Assembly: GCF_004798865.1 (NCBI RefSeq)
Contig: NW_025335268.1
Location: 57,912,374-57,976,373 of the forward strand
Length of the DNA stretch: 64,000 nt
Source of the DNA: Varanus komodoensis
Taxonomy: Eukaryota > Chordata > Lepidosauria > Squamata > Varanidae
Reading direction: 5' to 3'
Shown here: piece after piece, positions 11,995 through 22,855 of the stretch
How the letters are laid out: each line of letters opens with the position of its first letter
How positions within the stretch are numbered: the stretch's first letter is position 1
Notes under the pieces: generated by a model
Database searches by the model: none
Told to the model about the DNA's origin: nothing
Seen by the model: the letters and a program-made list of their open reading frames with translations, nothing else
Translations under genes and position numbers: made by a program

Positions 11995-12410
11995 TAAACC
12001 ATGGTTTAGTGTCAAGTGCAGTGATTCTTGGGCTTGCACTTCCCACACCATTTCTCTTTCAGGTACAAATGGAGGGGGATTGAAAGCTTCCACTCATCTT
12101 TGTATTCATAATCACCTTCACTTTGATTAAAAAAGAGATTTTAAATGTATGAAACCCCCCACCCCAACTGATTTCTTACATTTGAACTTAAAAAACGAGT
12201 TTCACCTCACTGTGGCTAGTATGAACAAACCAGGATCTAAACATGGTTTCAGATCTTAGTTTGTTATCAGAACTGACCAAAATAAACTGTGGTTTATTCA
12301 AATGAAAAATGGAAGCTTTCAATCTTCTCCCCTTGCAGATAGAACAGAAAGGCGCTGTGAGCCTGAGGCTACCACAGCTCATTCTTGTAATGAAACCATG
12401 GGTTAGTGTT
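11995..12410. repeat. Foldback (inverted repeat) inside the FOXO3 3'UTR
   Basis: GATTGAAAGCTTCCA at 12078-12092 recurs as its exact reverse complement at 12310-12324, and more diverged homology continues outward: AAACCATGGTTTAGTG (from 11996) pairs with AAACCATGGGTTAGTG (from 12393) across the element. The left outer arm itself holds the 14-base palindrome TAAACCATGGTTTA at 11995-12008. It looks like a MITE-like non-autonomous DNA element, or two opposed copies of one. Lying in the terminal exon, it would be transcribed and could fold as a long hairpin. Confidence 0.7.
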
Positions 12411-13565
12411 ATCTCAAAACTGGGTCAATAGTTAACGGAGGATTTCCCAGGTGTTTGCTTTAAGCAAAGTGAATTACCATATTATTAGGTGTGGCTCTGG
12501 GAAGCAAATTGGAAAATAATTGTGGATACTGTGGCCATTCTCTAGGTAAAAGATGACACAGAAAGGACATAATCTACTTAAGCCTGCCTTTAAGCTGGAG
12601 TGCAGATGCTGGGAGGTTGGGTTAAGAGCAAGATTTCTTGACTGGGCTCCCAGTTGAGGACTGAATCCAAAGATCTGGAATTAAGTATTGTGAGAGCCTT
12701 TGGAGTCCAGCTATAGAAAACAATGGAGCAACTGACAGGCTTCCACGGACTCCATTCATATTAACATTCCTGTGACAGAGAACAGAATACATGATGTGTA
12801 GGACTCTCTTCAGAGTAAACCCATACAGAATCAGGCTGCAAAGTGCTTATATTTCACGTGATCTTGTCCAGTCTGACTACAGTAGGCACTTTAGTTGCTG
12901 GATTTCTAAAACAAGTAACATCTTTTCAGAAAAATGCATTTTCATTGCAAGCTAATTAACTGGGTGGTGGTGGTTTCTATTTTCTGATTTTATCTTATGA
13001 AACTCAACAGAGCCAAGCTGTCTGTTCTCTTAGTACTAGCTTAACTCATTTGCAAAGAGGCTCCTTGTTTACCCAGAAAGGGGATGTTATGGACTTTGCA
13101 AGTTCTGTTCCATCTCTCTGACGGATCACAAGGCATCTTTTGCCTGCCCGTTGACAGAACTGGATTTTGCACAAATGCATTTGCAAGATTTGTGCAAGAT
13201 CACACTTCCAAGAAGTACACATCCTCCCAAAATACACAATTCCCCCTAAAACATGCATTTACATAGTTTAGTCTAAGTGGGGAATGTGTATTTTAGGTTG
13301 GTGTTCTTTATTTTTCATATTTTTGTATGAGAAAATTTGCATAGAATTATGGAAAGTTTAAAAATGGTTTGCAAGTCTGTAGGATCTATGCAACTCTGGA
13401 AAAGCTTCTCTGCTGCAGAGCCCACAGGTCAGATTCATAGAAATCTGAACTTATTTGAATCCTTTGTAAATTTATCCAACAACCTTAACTCAGAAGGGTC
13501 CCTTAGTTTAAATATCCTTTTCACTTACCTGGGATGGAATCATAAGAAAGTATAAACAATTCAAG

Positions 13566-13748
13566 AAGGCAGCAAGCTGCTCTACCGAGTCAGGCCCTTG
13601 GTGCATCTGATCTGATGTGCCAAAACTGACTGGCAGCATTCCAGAGATTCAGAAAAGATCTTCTCTAGCTGTAACTGGAGATGCCAGGGATCGAATCTTG
13701 CATCCCTGAAGGCAAAGCTCATGCCCTACCACGGAGCCACAGCACTTG
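13566..13748 (-). mobile_element. tRNA-derived SINE inserted in the FOXO3 3'UTR
   Basis: The minus strand starts GTGCTGTGGCTCCGTGGTAG (A-box-like TGGCTCCGTGG) and has a B-box-like AGATTCGATCC some 40 nt later, i.e. a tRNA-like head, followed by TGGCATCTCCAGTTA and a body ending GCAGCTTGCTGCC. A related but head-less copy is at 45351-45479. The SINE is in the sense orientation of FOXO3 and would be part of the mature 3'UTR. Confidence 0.8.
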
Positions 13749-16732
13749 CTCTTCCTCTTTCCAGGCAGCAGCGATTCCTTTCATGTTCTCATAAAACAGA
13801 AGTGCTGCCTATCCACTGAGGACATCTTCACTTGGGTTTGACATGGGTAGAAATTATCCTACAAAATTCTATGGGTGTTAATTGTGGAAGGAGGCAGTGG
13901 CAATCATGTGATATACTTTAGGACTGTGGGAATACAGTCTGATTCCATGTATATTTACACAGAAGTCAAACTATTTTCAGTACGGATTTACGTCCCAGAA
14001 AACAGGGCAACCTTCAAGTCTCACTAATGTCCATGGCAGGTGTTTAACTCTCTCCCATTGAAATCAATGGACCTTAATAACATGCTTAACTTTGGCCAAA
14101 TTGTTTCCATAGTTTGGATGGATGCAAATTAATCACTGGAATAAAATTAGAGCTTACCAGAGGGTTGATCTGTCTGCTTCTTTACATCAGAGGTGGTCAG
14201 AAAATAGATTTCCTGATGCTTTAGACTATACCTCCCATAATTCCTGGCTATTCATTATGCTGGAAGACCCTCTGGAAGTTGAAATACAAAGTATCCAGAG
14301 ATCTGCCTTTTGTCCAATCCTGCTCTACATGAATTCCCTGATATATTATACCCTCAAGTAGATTAAGGAAACTCAACAGGAGAAGTCAAACAAGGAAACC
14401 ATAAAGCTTGGTGAGTACCAGATATTTTTTTTTTATGCACAGATTTCCTGTTGAGATAACAGAAACTTAGAAATAAAATAAGTTGTCAATCTCCAAATAC
14501 ATTGCTTTTAGAGAAGAAAATAACAAACGCCCCAAAATGACATCATTAGCTGAATTCACATTTAATGATGTACCATTTACTCTTATATACTGAAGGCATG
14601 TGAACAAACTCTTAACTAGCTTTGGTAATAGGTACCTATAACTTAATCTCTCTGAATAAACTGACACCTTTCCTTAAGCCCCTGGAACAGATGACAATTT
14701 TATAGTGTTTTCCTCTCAGGGAAGCCCTTTCCAATGTGGAGAACAAACACACATTGGTTGTCTCTAATTAAAGAAATATGATACATGACCCTGCCATTGA
14801 CAAATATACCACCTTAATCATTAAAAAAATAGTTTGTATTTTCTTTAAATGATAAAAAAATCTTAAGTATTTGGAAAGTTTATATTCTATGACCTATTTA
14901 GAACCACAACAGCACAGTTTTCATAATTCAGTTATGCACTGCATGATGGAATTCACAAGTTTGTCTATAGAATAGCGCAGCACAGTCAAAAGGAGGCTAC
15001 AGTACAAAACAAAACTTCCATCACACGAGGAGCTGTTATTTCACCAATATTATCTCAGAGGGTTAGAAACGAAGGAGCAATACGGGGCCTACAGACGTGT
15101 GTATGTGTGTGTGCTTCTGTGCCCTATATATGCACGCACACAGAGGTGTGGTGGCTGAAGGGAGTCACACCACAGAGTACATGGTTCATGTGCCAGTGGA
15201 AACTCATGCACTGAAACTTTGGGTTAAAATGCTAGTCTGTTCTCCTAACTAACATTCATGCATAATGATCCGTTTCTGTACATAATAAAATATATTTATA
15301 TATTTATATGTATTATGTCTTTATGCCAAAAGTTTTTCATATATCACTTTGGAGAAGTGTGTCTATGTTGTCCTAGCCAAAGTGTCCTCACACCATTAAA
15401 AAAAAAAAAAAATCACGTACCAATGGGTTTCTTTCCTCCCCTCTTTGCTCCACTCCCCAAAAAAGATAACGAAAAAGGTAGTCAAGCAGGACCTGCACAG
15501 CACCATAACTGCCAGTCATTATTACTATATAAATTTACAAAAGAAACCCATATAAGCAAAATATATAAAAACTACTTTGTTTTCAGTGGAATTTATCCAA
15601 TTACAGTCTACGCTCCTATGAAAAGCTACCTGTATGGTTTTTCCCTCCATGTCTCTTCTTGCTGCCCTCCTTCAGCCTTTCCTCCCAGCCTCAATGATAC
15701 ATCACAAGAAGGAAAGAATAATCAAGAAGAGGATGTAAAAATAATCATCAATGCAATAAATCACCCATGACCTGGATGATGCACATACCATATACATAAA
15801 ACTCTGTTTTCATGCAATATAGTCATTTTTATTTAGCTTTTTGTCTTTATCGTCACCATCATCATTCACGTGAGAGCAAGCTGTTGCTCTCCAGGTCGTT
15901 ATGGACAAATTGTTTGGCAAAGTGGAAAACAGTTCAGCTTACTCAGTCATTTTCCGCCCCAAAATCAAAATCACTGCGGCTGTTTGGGCAGAAGGACTAG
16001 CATAACAGACAAGGCAAGGTTGGGCCTGACAGCTACTGACTCACCAAGACCAACGAAATGCCCTTCTCCTTCGCACCCTTTGAACACTGGCTAGAATGCA
16101 GCAACGGCGGTGGCTAAATTTGTGAGGTAAAATCCACACTCTTGGTGCTGACAATAGAAAGGAAAATGTACCCTTCAATTTAGGAAAATAGCTTGGGGTT
16201 GTAAAGACTGGATCAGAACCAACCAATTAACTAATTGACCCAAATGAAAAGTAAAAAGCCCAAACCAAAAGCAAACATTAACCCCTCTTATAAAGGACCT
16301 CTTAAATCCAATCAGTTGGTAGGTGCTATGAAAGACTGCAATATTCAAGTGCTGTTGATATTTCAAGACAAAATGGATTCAACTTTTCATTGTGCATATA
16401 TTAGTTTGCATTCCCTATTCACGAGGAAAAATTAAAGCATTTCAGAGAGGAAAAAAAATACTCACACCTTAGGGAGGTGGGGTGGGGGAAACCCTGAAAA
16501 AGAAAAGCCAGTCAATAACATCCTGCAACCCATTAACATATTGGAACACCATATAACTGATTGACAAATAAACTATTGTAAAGGCTACACAGTGTGTTCT
16601 GGAACAGGGTGGTGGCGGATGCAACGTATCCTCAAGTTGGTGCTGGGCCACCCCATAAGAGGAAGATTTTGCATACTTCAGGATGAATTCAATTCCAGAC
16701 AAGAGGGTTCATCACTCAAGCTCTGGGGTCAT

Positions 16733-16740
16733 TAACAGTC
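16733..16740 (-). promoter_or_regulatory. FOXO3: miR-132/212 8-mer site in the FOXO3 3'UTR
   Basis: The minus strand reads GACTGTTA, the full 8-mer complement of the miR-132/212 seed, in the context CAGAGACTGTTAATG that also occurs in the human FOXO3 3'UTR. FOXO3 is a reported miR-132/212 target in mammals. It lies about 135 nt into the terminal exon. Confidence 0.75.
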
Positions 16741-16821
16741 TCTGTTCCTTTAGGAAAATAATGCAGGGTTCACAAAGGTTGTAAGCTGTAAACGGTATCC
16801 CTGTCCTTGCTGACAGTTGAT

Positions 16822-16829
16822 TTTGGCAA
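16822..16829 (-). promoter_or_regulatory. FOXO3: miR-182 (and miR-96) 8-mer site in the FOXO3 3'UTR
   Basis: The minus strand reads TTGCCAAA, the 8-mer site for miR-182-5p and a 7-mer for miR-96-5p, in the context CCCTTTGCCAAA shared with human FOXO3. FOXO3 repression by miR-182/96 is established in mammals. It is within 55 nt of the exon start. Confidence 0.75.
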
Positions 16830-19800
16830 AGGGTTTTTTTTGTTCTTCTTTAGGACTCATGTCAGATGAAGGGTCTGAGGAAAAAGAAGTCAAGACAGAG
16901 CAAGGTCAGTGAATGTCCACAGCATCTTTAAATGGGCAGATAATCACAAACACCGGCTTCCAGAAAGTTTAGAATTCTGTCTTGTGGAAACCTGCATTTG
17001 TTACCTTTACCATCACAACAGCTTAAGGCTGGCCTAAGGCATCCCAAGGCATGGAGGAAGGTCCTGTATGCCCCCCACCCCTGACCCCACAAGCTAGGCT
17101 GCCTATTCCACTGCTATTCGTGTAATTTTGGGGCCTTATATGTGGTGACTCACACATTTATATAAAAGAAAAATTAAAATCTGTTTTAAAAATAAAATGC
17201 TAAATGTTAGGCACATGGGGTTCTGCTGGCACAGCTGCCGTCTGAAATACATGTAAAGCACTGGATAATTGAAGTGTCCTCTGCGTCACTCCCTTTCTAT
17301 TTTACGTTTCTTGGAATGCATATAGCAGATATTTTTAATGTGTAGCTTCTGGCCTTACAGTCATGTGCAATTTTGCTTTTCACATTTCTTCTATCAGGTG
17401 GGAATGGAAACATACACAATTCTATCATGGAAAGGTCTCTTTCATGGAAGTTCAGAGAATGAGAGCAGTATTGTGTGTTTCCATTCCAGTCAAAATGAAC
17501 TAATTATGAATCTTGACTTTGCCAATTATTTTAGGAGCAAGCAATTGGATGGATCAGCAAATCTGCTATAAACTCAGCATTAGGTTCAAAGGCACAGCAC
17601 TGCTTGGCTGAATTACAGAAATCCCATCTAGCAAATCTGTCATGATGGTCAGTGTATGACACATATTGACACTGGGCCAGCCTTGGGCATGCAATACAAC
17701 TTGTTCCACGGAGTATGTCAGCATAAGTGCCTTAGGGCTCCCACACACCTGATCTGCAGGGAGCGTTTTGCCCAGAGATCAGCCACTGAGAGTCAAGTTT
17801 CTTTTGATGCGCAATCCTTTGCAACTCTGACCTCATGAATGACATGCAAAATAAAACCCCAGCACCCAATTTCTGGAAATCTACTGAATACCTCTTGTTG
17901 CCTGACCTCCATCCATACTTGAATCAGAAAGGGACAGCAAGAATGACTGTTTGATTACCTTTCTGGGTGCTGTCCAGCAAAAACCTGGGATTCTGGGAAG
18001 AAGCTACTGCCCCTTGGAGTGTGGATATAAGACACAAGCATGGGCAAATGGAAGGCAGGGGTTCTATACAATGAACAGCTGAGTGGAACAGCATGCAATG
18101 CTTCTAATTTCTTTCAAGTATAGGATTCCCTCTAAGCCTGGTGAGAGCTCAAAGGCCATTCTATCAGGAAGGGAGTATTAGAACTAGTTTCTGTGTGCAA
18201 GAACAAATCTTGGGACCTTGTCTGCTGAACTGCTGCACTGAATATGGGAGGGACTACCTTCCCCAGATTGGGGTAGGGATGTGTGTGGATCTTAGGTGGA
18301 TGACACCTCTAAGCAGAAAAACATACCAGGGACTGGCAAACATGCAATGTTCAAGCTTGTGGATGCTCTCCAAATTCTTTCTTGAAGCTTGGTTCACCTC
18401 CTTTACATTTCCCAACATGACTGTCATATTTTTTTTCCTGATTGGGAAAATGCCTCCTTTTTAATGGTGCACCCAAAATATCCCTCTCCCAATTCACAAA
18501 GTATAGAAATGCAAAGTTTTCAAGAGGCCTTGCAAATCTGGAAACATCTCAACTTTTTCTCTGAAAATGCATGCACAGTTGCATTTCGGGTTGCAAATGA
18601 GACTTGTTCAAATATACTGCAAATAGAAATGAAATTCTCATATACACCTAACACACTTGTTCCATTATAGCTCTCAAACCTCTACTGATTTTGTTTTGCA
18701 ATAGTGACTCAGTTCATCTGTAGCTAACGTAATACCTGCAGTTCTTCAGAAATTCAACATCTTTACTAGCCTCATAGCATGGCCGATAATCAGCCATTGA
18801 TTAATTAAGGAGCAATGGTAATGAACTACAGACCAGGGTCATGTATTATAATGATAACCTGGAGGTAAGGAATGGTGCTAAGGACACATTTGAAAGCCCT
18901 TCCTCAGTTTGCTGACTTACTCTCTCTGTTCCATGTTCAAGTTATGCCATATCTGCCTGTGTTGCAGTTTATGCTCAATACAGGATAAATGTTAAAATAT
19001 ACATTTCAGGACTTTAATGATATGCATGTCCAGTTAGTGCAAGAGTTGTTTCCATTGCCTTTGACTCCAAAATGATATCCTAATATGCCAGTAGGGTATG
19101 CATCCACTCTGGATGAAACTTGAATCCAGAAAAAAAACATGCTGCTCCAAGAGCATAGTTTAAGGTGCACCTTACTTTCAAGGCTATCCTAAGAGTCAAG
19201 ACCTATTTCAGATGTTTGGAGAGTTTCAGATGTCTCAGAGAAGTCAGTTTAAAATGGATACCTGATCCCCCAGCTTGCCATAAAACAAAAATGACAAGCA
19301 AGCTGGAAGTGGGGTGAGGGCATAGTTTTGTGCCTGACATAACCTCCAATCAGGGAATAACCTTAGCATGGTTCTCCTTTTTACTTCAAAGCAGAGCGCT
19401 TTTGCAAGAAGTGAAGGAAATCATCCATTGGTGTCAACTCAGCAGAAAACAAACAAACTTGCTTTTCATTCAATTATGATCCCTAAACCTATCCTTCTGA
19501 AATTCCAGCTTATTTGCCTAGTGGTACTGTTGCAATGTAAGTTATTGTTTTTTTTTAAAAAGCCCCAAAACCACAGACAAGAGGGATGAAATGCATTTGC
19601 CCCTCCAAATGCTAAAAATTCCTCTTGAATGAATCTTTCTGTACCAAACAGTCCTATTTTTTTCTGCTTAGGGCTTTACCCCCTAAGGAGGGGCAACAAT
19701 GCCTGCAAACTTCACCCAATTCTATAGAGAAATTAAAAAGGCTCAGGTCTCTACTTTAAAACGCATCTCTTGTATAAATGGCAGCCAGCACAAAAATTGC

Positions 19801-22689
19801 TGCACCTGTTCATCTGACATTTGGCAAGCTTCATCTACTCAGAAGTGGCTACTATGCCTTCGGTGGAAAAAGTAAAAAAAAAAAAAATGTACAGCCATTG
19901 TTTTCATTTTCCAATTTTAATCATTGGAGATTTCCAAAACAAGGCTCCTCATGAGCCCAGTGGCAAAACAGGTTGTCTTCAAAATGGCTCAAGGCAAAGT
20001 AGTGCACTTTCAGAAGTATCAAAGTCAACCTGAATCTTGTATTTGGTGCACAAAGCAGGCATTTGACAGGATTTTTAAAAAATGCATATATCGTGAAAGA
20101 ATGGTTCTTAAACACATCCACTAGAGCTGACATTCCATAACTGATAGTCCATTAAGACATGCAAGCTGACAGAGACATAACAATGCAGTAATCAGGTGAC
20201 AAGTGTGCTTACACAAGCTAACCATCGGTTGCACTGCGCTGAACATGTTTTCCATATGTTCTACTAGCTCCACAATTAAGTTAGAAACAGTATATGCAGA
20301 GAAGGTCAAGTACGAGACCACTGTGGCTCTAGATGTGCTACACTCAGTTTGCAACCCCCCTCCCCCCACCAATGATCTGGAATTTTTGGAGTCTATTTTG
20401 TGGATCCCTGGGAAATTATACAATCCTAAGGAGAGGCCCATACAATATTGTCTTGTTTCTTGCAACGTAATTAGAAAATGGATATTAGCATTTGAAAATA
20501 AGCACACAGTTACGCTTTATTATCAGATGGAGGTACACAAGATTGCTCCTCCATGTCGCTGCTCCCCAGTTCTCAAACAAAAGTACCATGGGAGAGAGGA
20601 AGCTAAGCTAGAATTCTTCTCCTTGACATGTTACTTTGCTGTGGGCAGGAAAAACTCTTGCACATAAATTCATTTTATTATGTGAACTTCCATGTGAAGT
20701 CTGAAGTGGTGCAGGATCAGGATCTCTACCGTACAACTCTGTAAACACAAACTCTGTAAACAAGGTAAATAACCATGCATTTGAAAAGTTTGCTTTGCCA
20801 AATCAAAACAAATCAAGGACTGATTCACATGACCAGTAAGCCGCACTTGATCAGAGGTCATATGGTGCGGCTGTAGAATGTTTTAGTTGTTCTAACAATT
20901 TTAATAATTGTCAACATGTTTATGCTGCTAGGTGACAACATTAACTTGTTTTGTCAATGAATAAAAACACTTTCCATTTAAGAAAGCGACCCTGCAAGCA
21001 TGGAAGCATGTAGCAAACTGTGGCTACTCACTTCACCTTGCCTCCAGCCCGGCCCATCTGGCCCTAAAATGATCACTCTGGTTACTTCTTGTTTACATTG
21101 CTTGAACTGGAAAAGCATTTCATTTGCTAACTGCCTAACCTCATTCCACCACTATTAGCTTAGAACTAAATTCCCAGAACACTGATCTCAGCTGAAGTGG
21201 CAAGAGAGAAGTTTTAAAGTATTACCTAATGCAGATTACTGTACCCATTCGGTTCCCACAGGTGCTAATTATGCTGCACTGGAAATCTGTCTAGAATGGA
21301 AAGGTGATGCACTAATGTTTCCCCAAGTAAAAGATACAGTAAATGTGCTGCTGGTGAAACTGGATCTGAGCTCATCAAAAGGAAGGCTGCAACACCCCAC
21401 CCAATATTATTGTCAGAAGAAGGAGAATATGGTGCATATGGTGTGTGTCAAGCCACTCCACCGTTCTTCTTATGGCAAAAACTCAGAAGCAACTAGTAAG
21501 ATGTGGGTCAGTCCCATGTGATTCGCCAGTGACTTAAATGGACTTTAAAGCATTTCACATGACAAGACCCAAACAAAATGTTCCCCTTGTTCATGGAAAA
21601 AGACTACAAAATTAGCTTTGATGAGCTCTAATTTGTCATTCTTCAGGAAACACAAACTCTGTTAGCCACTGCATGCATGCACAGACTGTTGCTCTTCCTC
21701 TGTTACACTGTGGGATTATATATCTTTAGGATGATTATGATTAAAATAACTCTTCCTGCAATGGATAGTTCTCATTATTGCTAAATGAATCCGACAGGTC
21801 AGAAAGCCAAGACAAACCATTTAAAAGGAGGCCATGCTGTGGTGATGTGTCACCGGAAAGGCAATAATAATAACAATCCAAGACTGTAAACAATACATGG
21901 CTCCAAAGGAAATGTGTAATAGAAGACACTCCTATAAATCAAGTGCCTTCACTCCTCCTTGAGTTAAATTAGCTCTTTAGAAAGATTTTAAAAACAGATC
22001 TCAAATCAAGATAAGCAAGCCAGAGGGGGAGAGAGAATGAGAGCGTGAACCCAAACCTGGGAGAAGGCAGGCAACAGAACTCAAATTCTTGAGGAAAATA
22101 GTTCCCATTTTTGGGGACATAAATTTGTGCCACCTTACAAACGAATGATCATTCTAAGGAAATGTTTCATTTTCTTGTGGGGGCTGTTCTTATAGCACAT
22201 TATTTCCCATCTATATTCAATACTGAGCAGTTCAATGGTGCTTCCAGAAAAGCCTTTATTGAGAAATTATGTTGCCTCATTCACAGAATTTTATAGGAGG
22301 TGAGATGTCTAGACAATGTCATGTGTCATTTGTAACCCTCCTGTATTTTCCTACACCTCTTTTCTGTCTTCTGATCATTAACAAAAATTGTGTTAAGGAG
22401 GAAAAGATGGAATTGCTGCACAAGTTATTCTGATATTTTTTCCTCCTTCTGGAAGTTCTCTAAGTCTCTAGCACAATTTATTGTACAGACTCACAAATCT
22501 CAGTGACCCTCCCTCAAGTACTGAAATATCTACTACTGAACCATGCACCTAGAAAAAAGATTATTCACTTGACAATTCTTATACAGAAGCTGGGGACAAA
22601 AATCAAAAGGAAATAGAATTCTGGGGAATGGTAAAAAGCCAATAAAAATGGGGATGCAACAGTGCAGGATTCTATCAACATTTTGGGAC

Positions 22690-22855
22690 CCTCTACTCCG
22701 CTCCCTTAGCATCCTCCAGTCTGTTGTCTCCAAGATGCTCAACACCTCCAGCACAATTCCTGACCACTGCCTATACTGGCTGGGGTTGATGGAAATTGTA
22801 GTGCAACATTTGTAGGGCACTATATTTGGGAGGCTGCTCAGGACATTCACAAAAC
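22690..22855. repeat. Dispersed palindromic-type repeat fragment
   Basis: Contains GGCTGGGGTTGATGGAAATTGTAGTGCAACATTTGTAGGGC, a diverged version of the repeat core seen at 2340-2385 and 34995-35125. Boundaries are approximate and only one half is well preserved. Confidence 0.45.

Larger units (their letters stand above)
10755..16874 (-). other. FOXO3: FOXO3 terminal exon (3'UTR)
   Basis: Minus-strand terminal non-coding exon of FOXO3. Its start is set by a strong acceptor: CTTCTTTTTCCTCAG at 16889-16875, exon from 16874 (ACCCTTCATCTGACATGAG). The first ~200 bases of the exon follow, from memory, the human FOXO3 3'UTR closely (AAACCCTTTGCCAAA, GATACCGTTTACAGCTTA, AGAGACTGTTAATG, AGTATGCAAAATCTTCC). 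The 3' end is set by AATAAA at 10783-10778. Length about 6.1 kb, somewhat longer than the roughly 5 kb I recall for human, and at least part of the excess is inserted repeats (foldback 11995-12410, SINE 13566-13748). The exact cleavage site is inferred, about 10750-10765. The position of the coding exon 11 kb upstream fits the mammalian gene layout. Confidence 0.9.

Noticed and set aside
13566-13748. Possible tRNA gene on the minus strand
   Set aside because: A- and B-box-like words exist but the cloverleaf is not complete and the sequence runs into a SINE body shared with another copy.
15258-15770. 170-codon open frame on the plus strand
   Set aside because: It runs antisense through the conserved FOXO3 3'UTR, contains long K and Y/I-rich low-complexity stretches from A/T runs, and has no recognisable domain. 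An open frame of this length is expected about once by chance in a window of this size.
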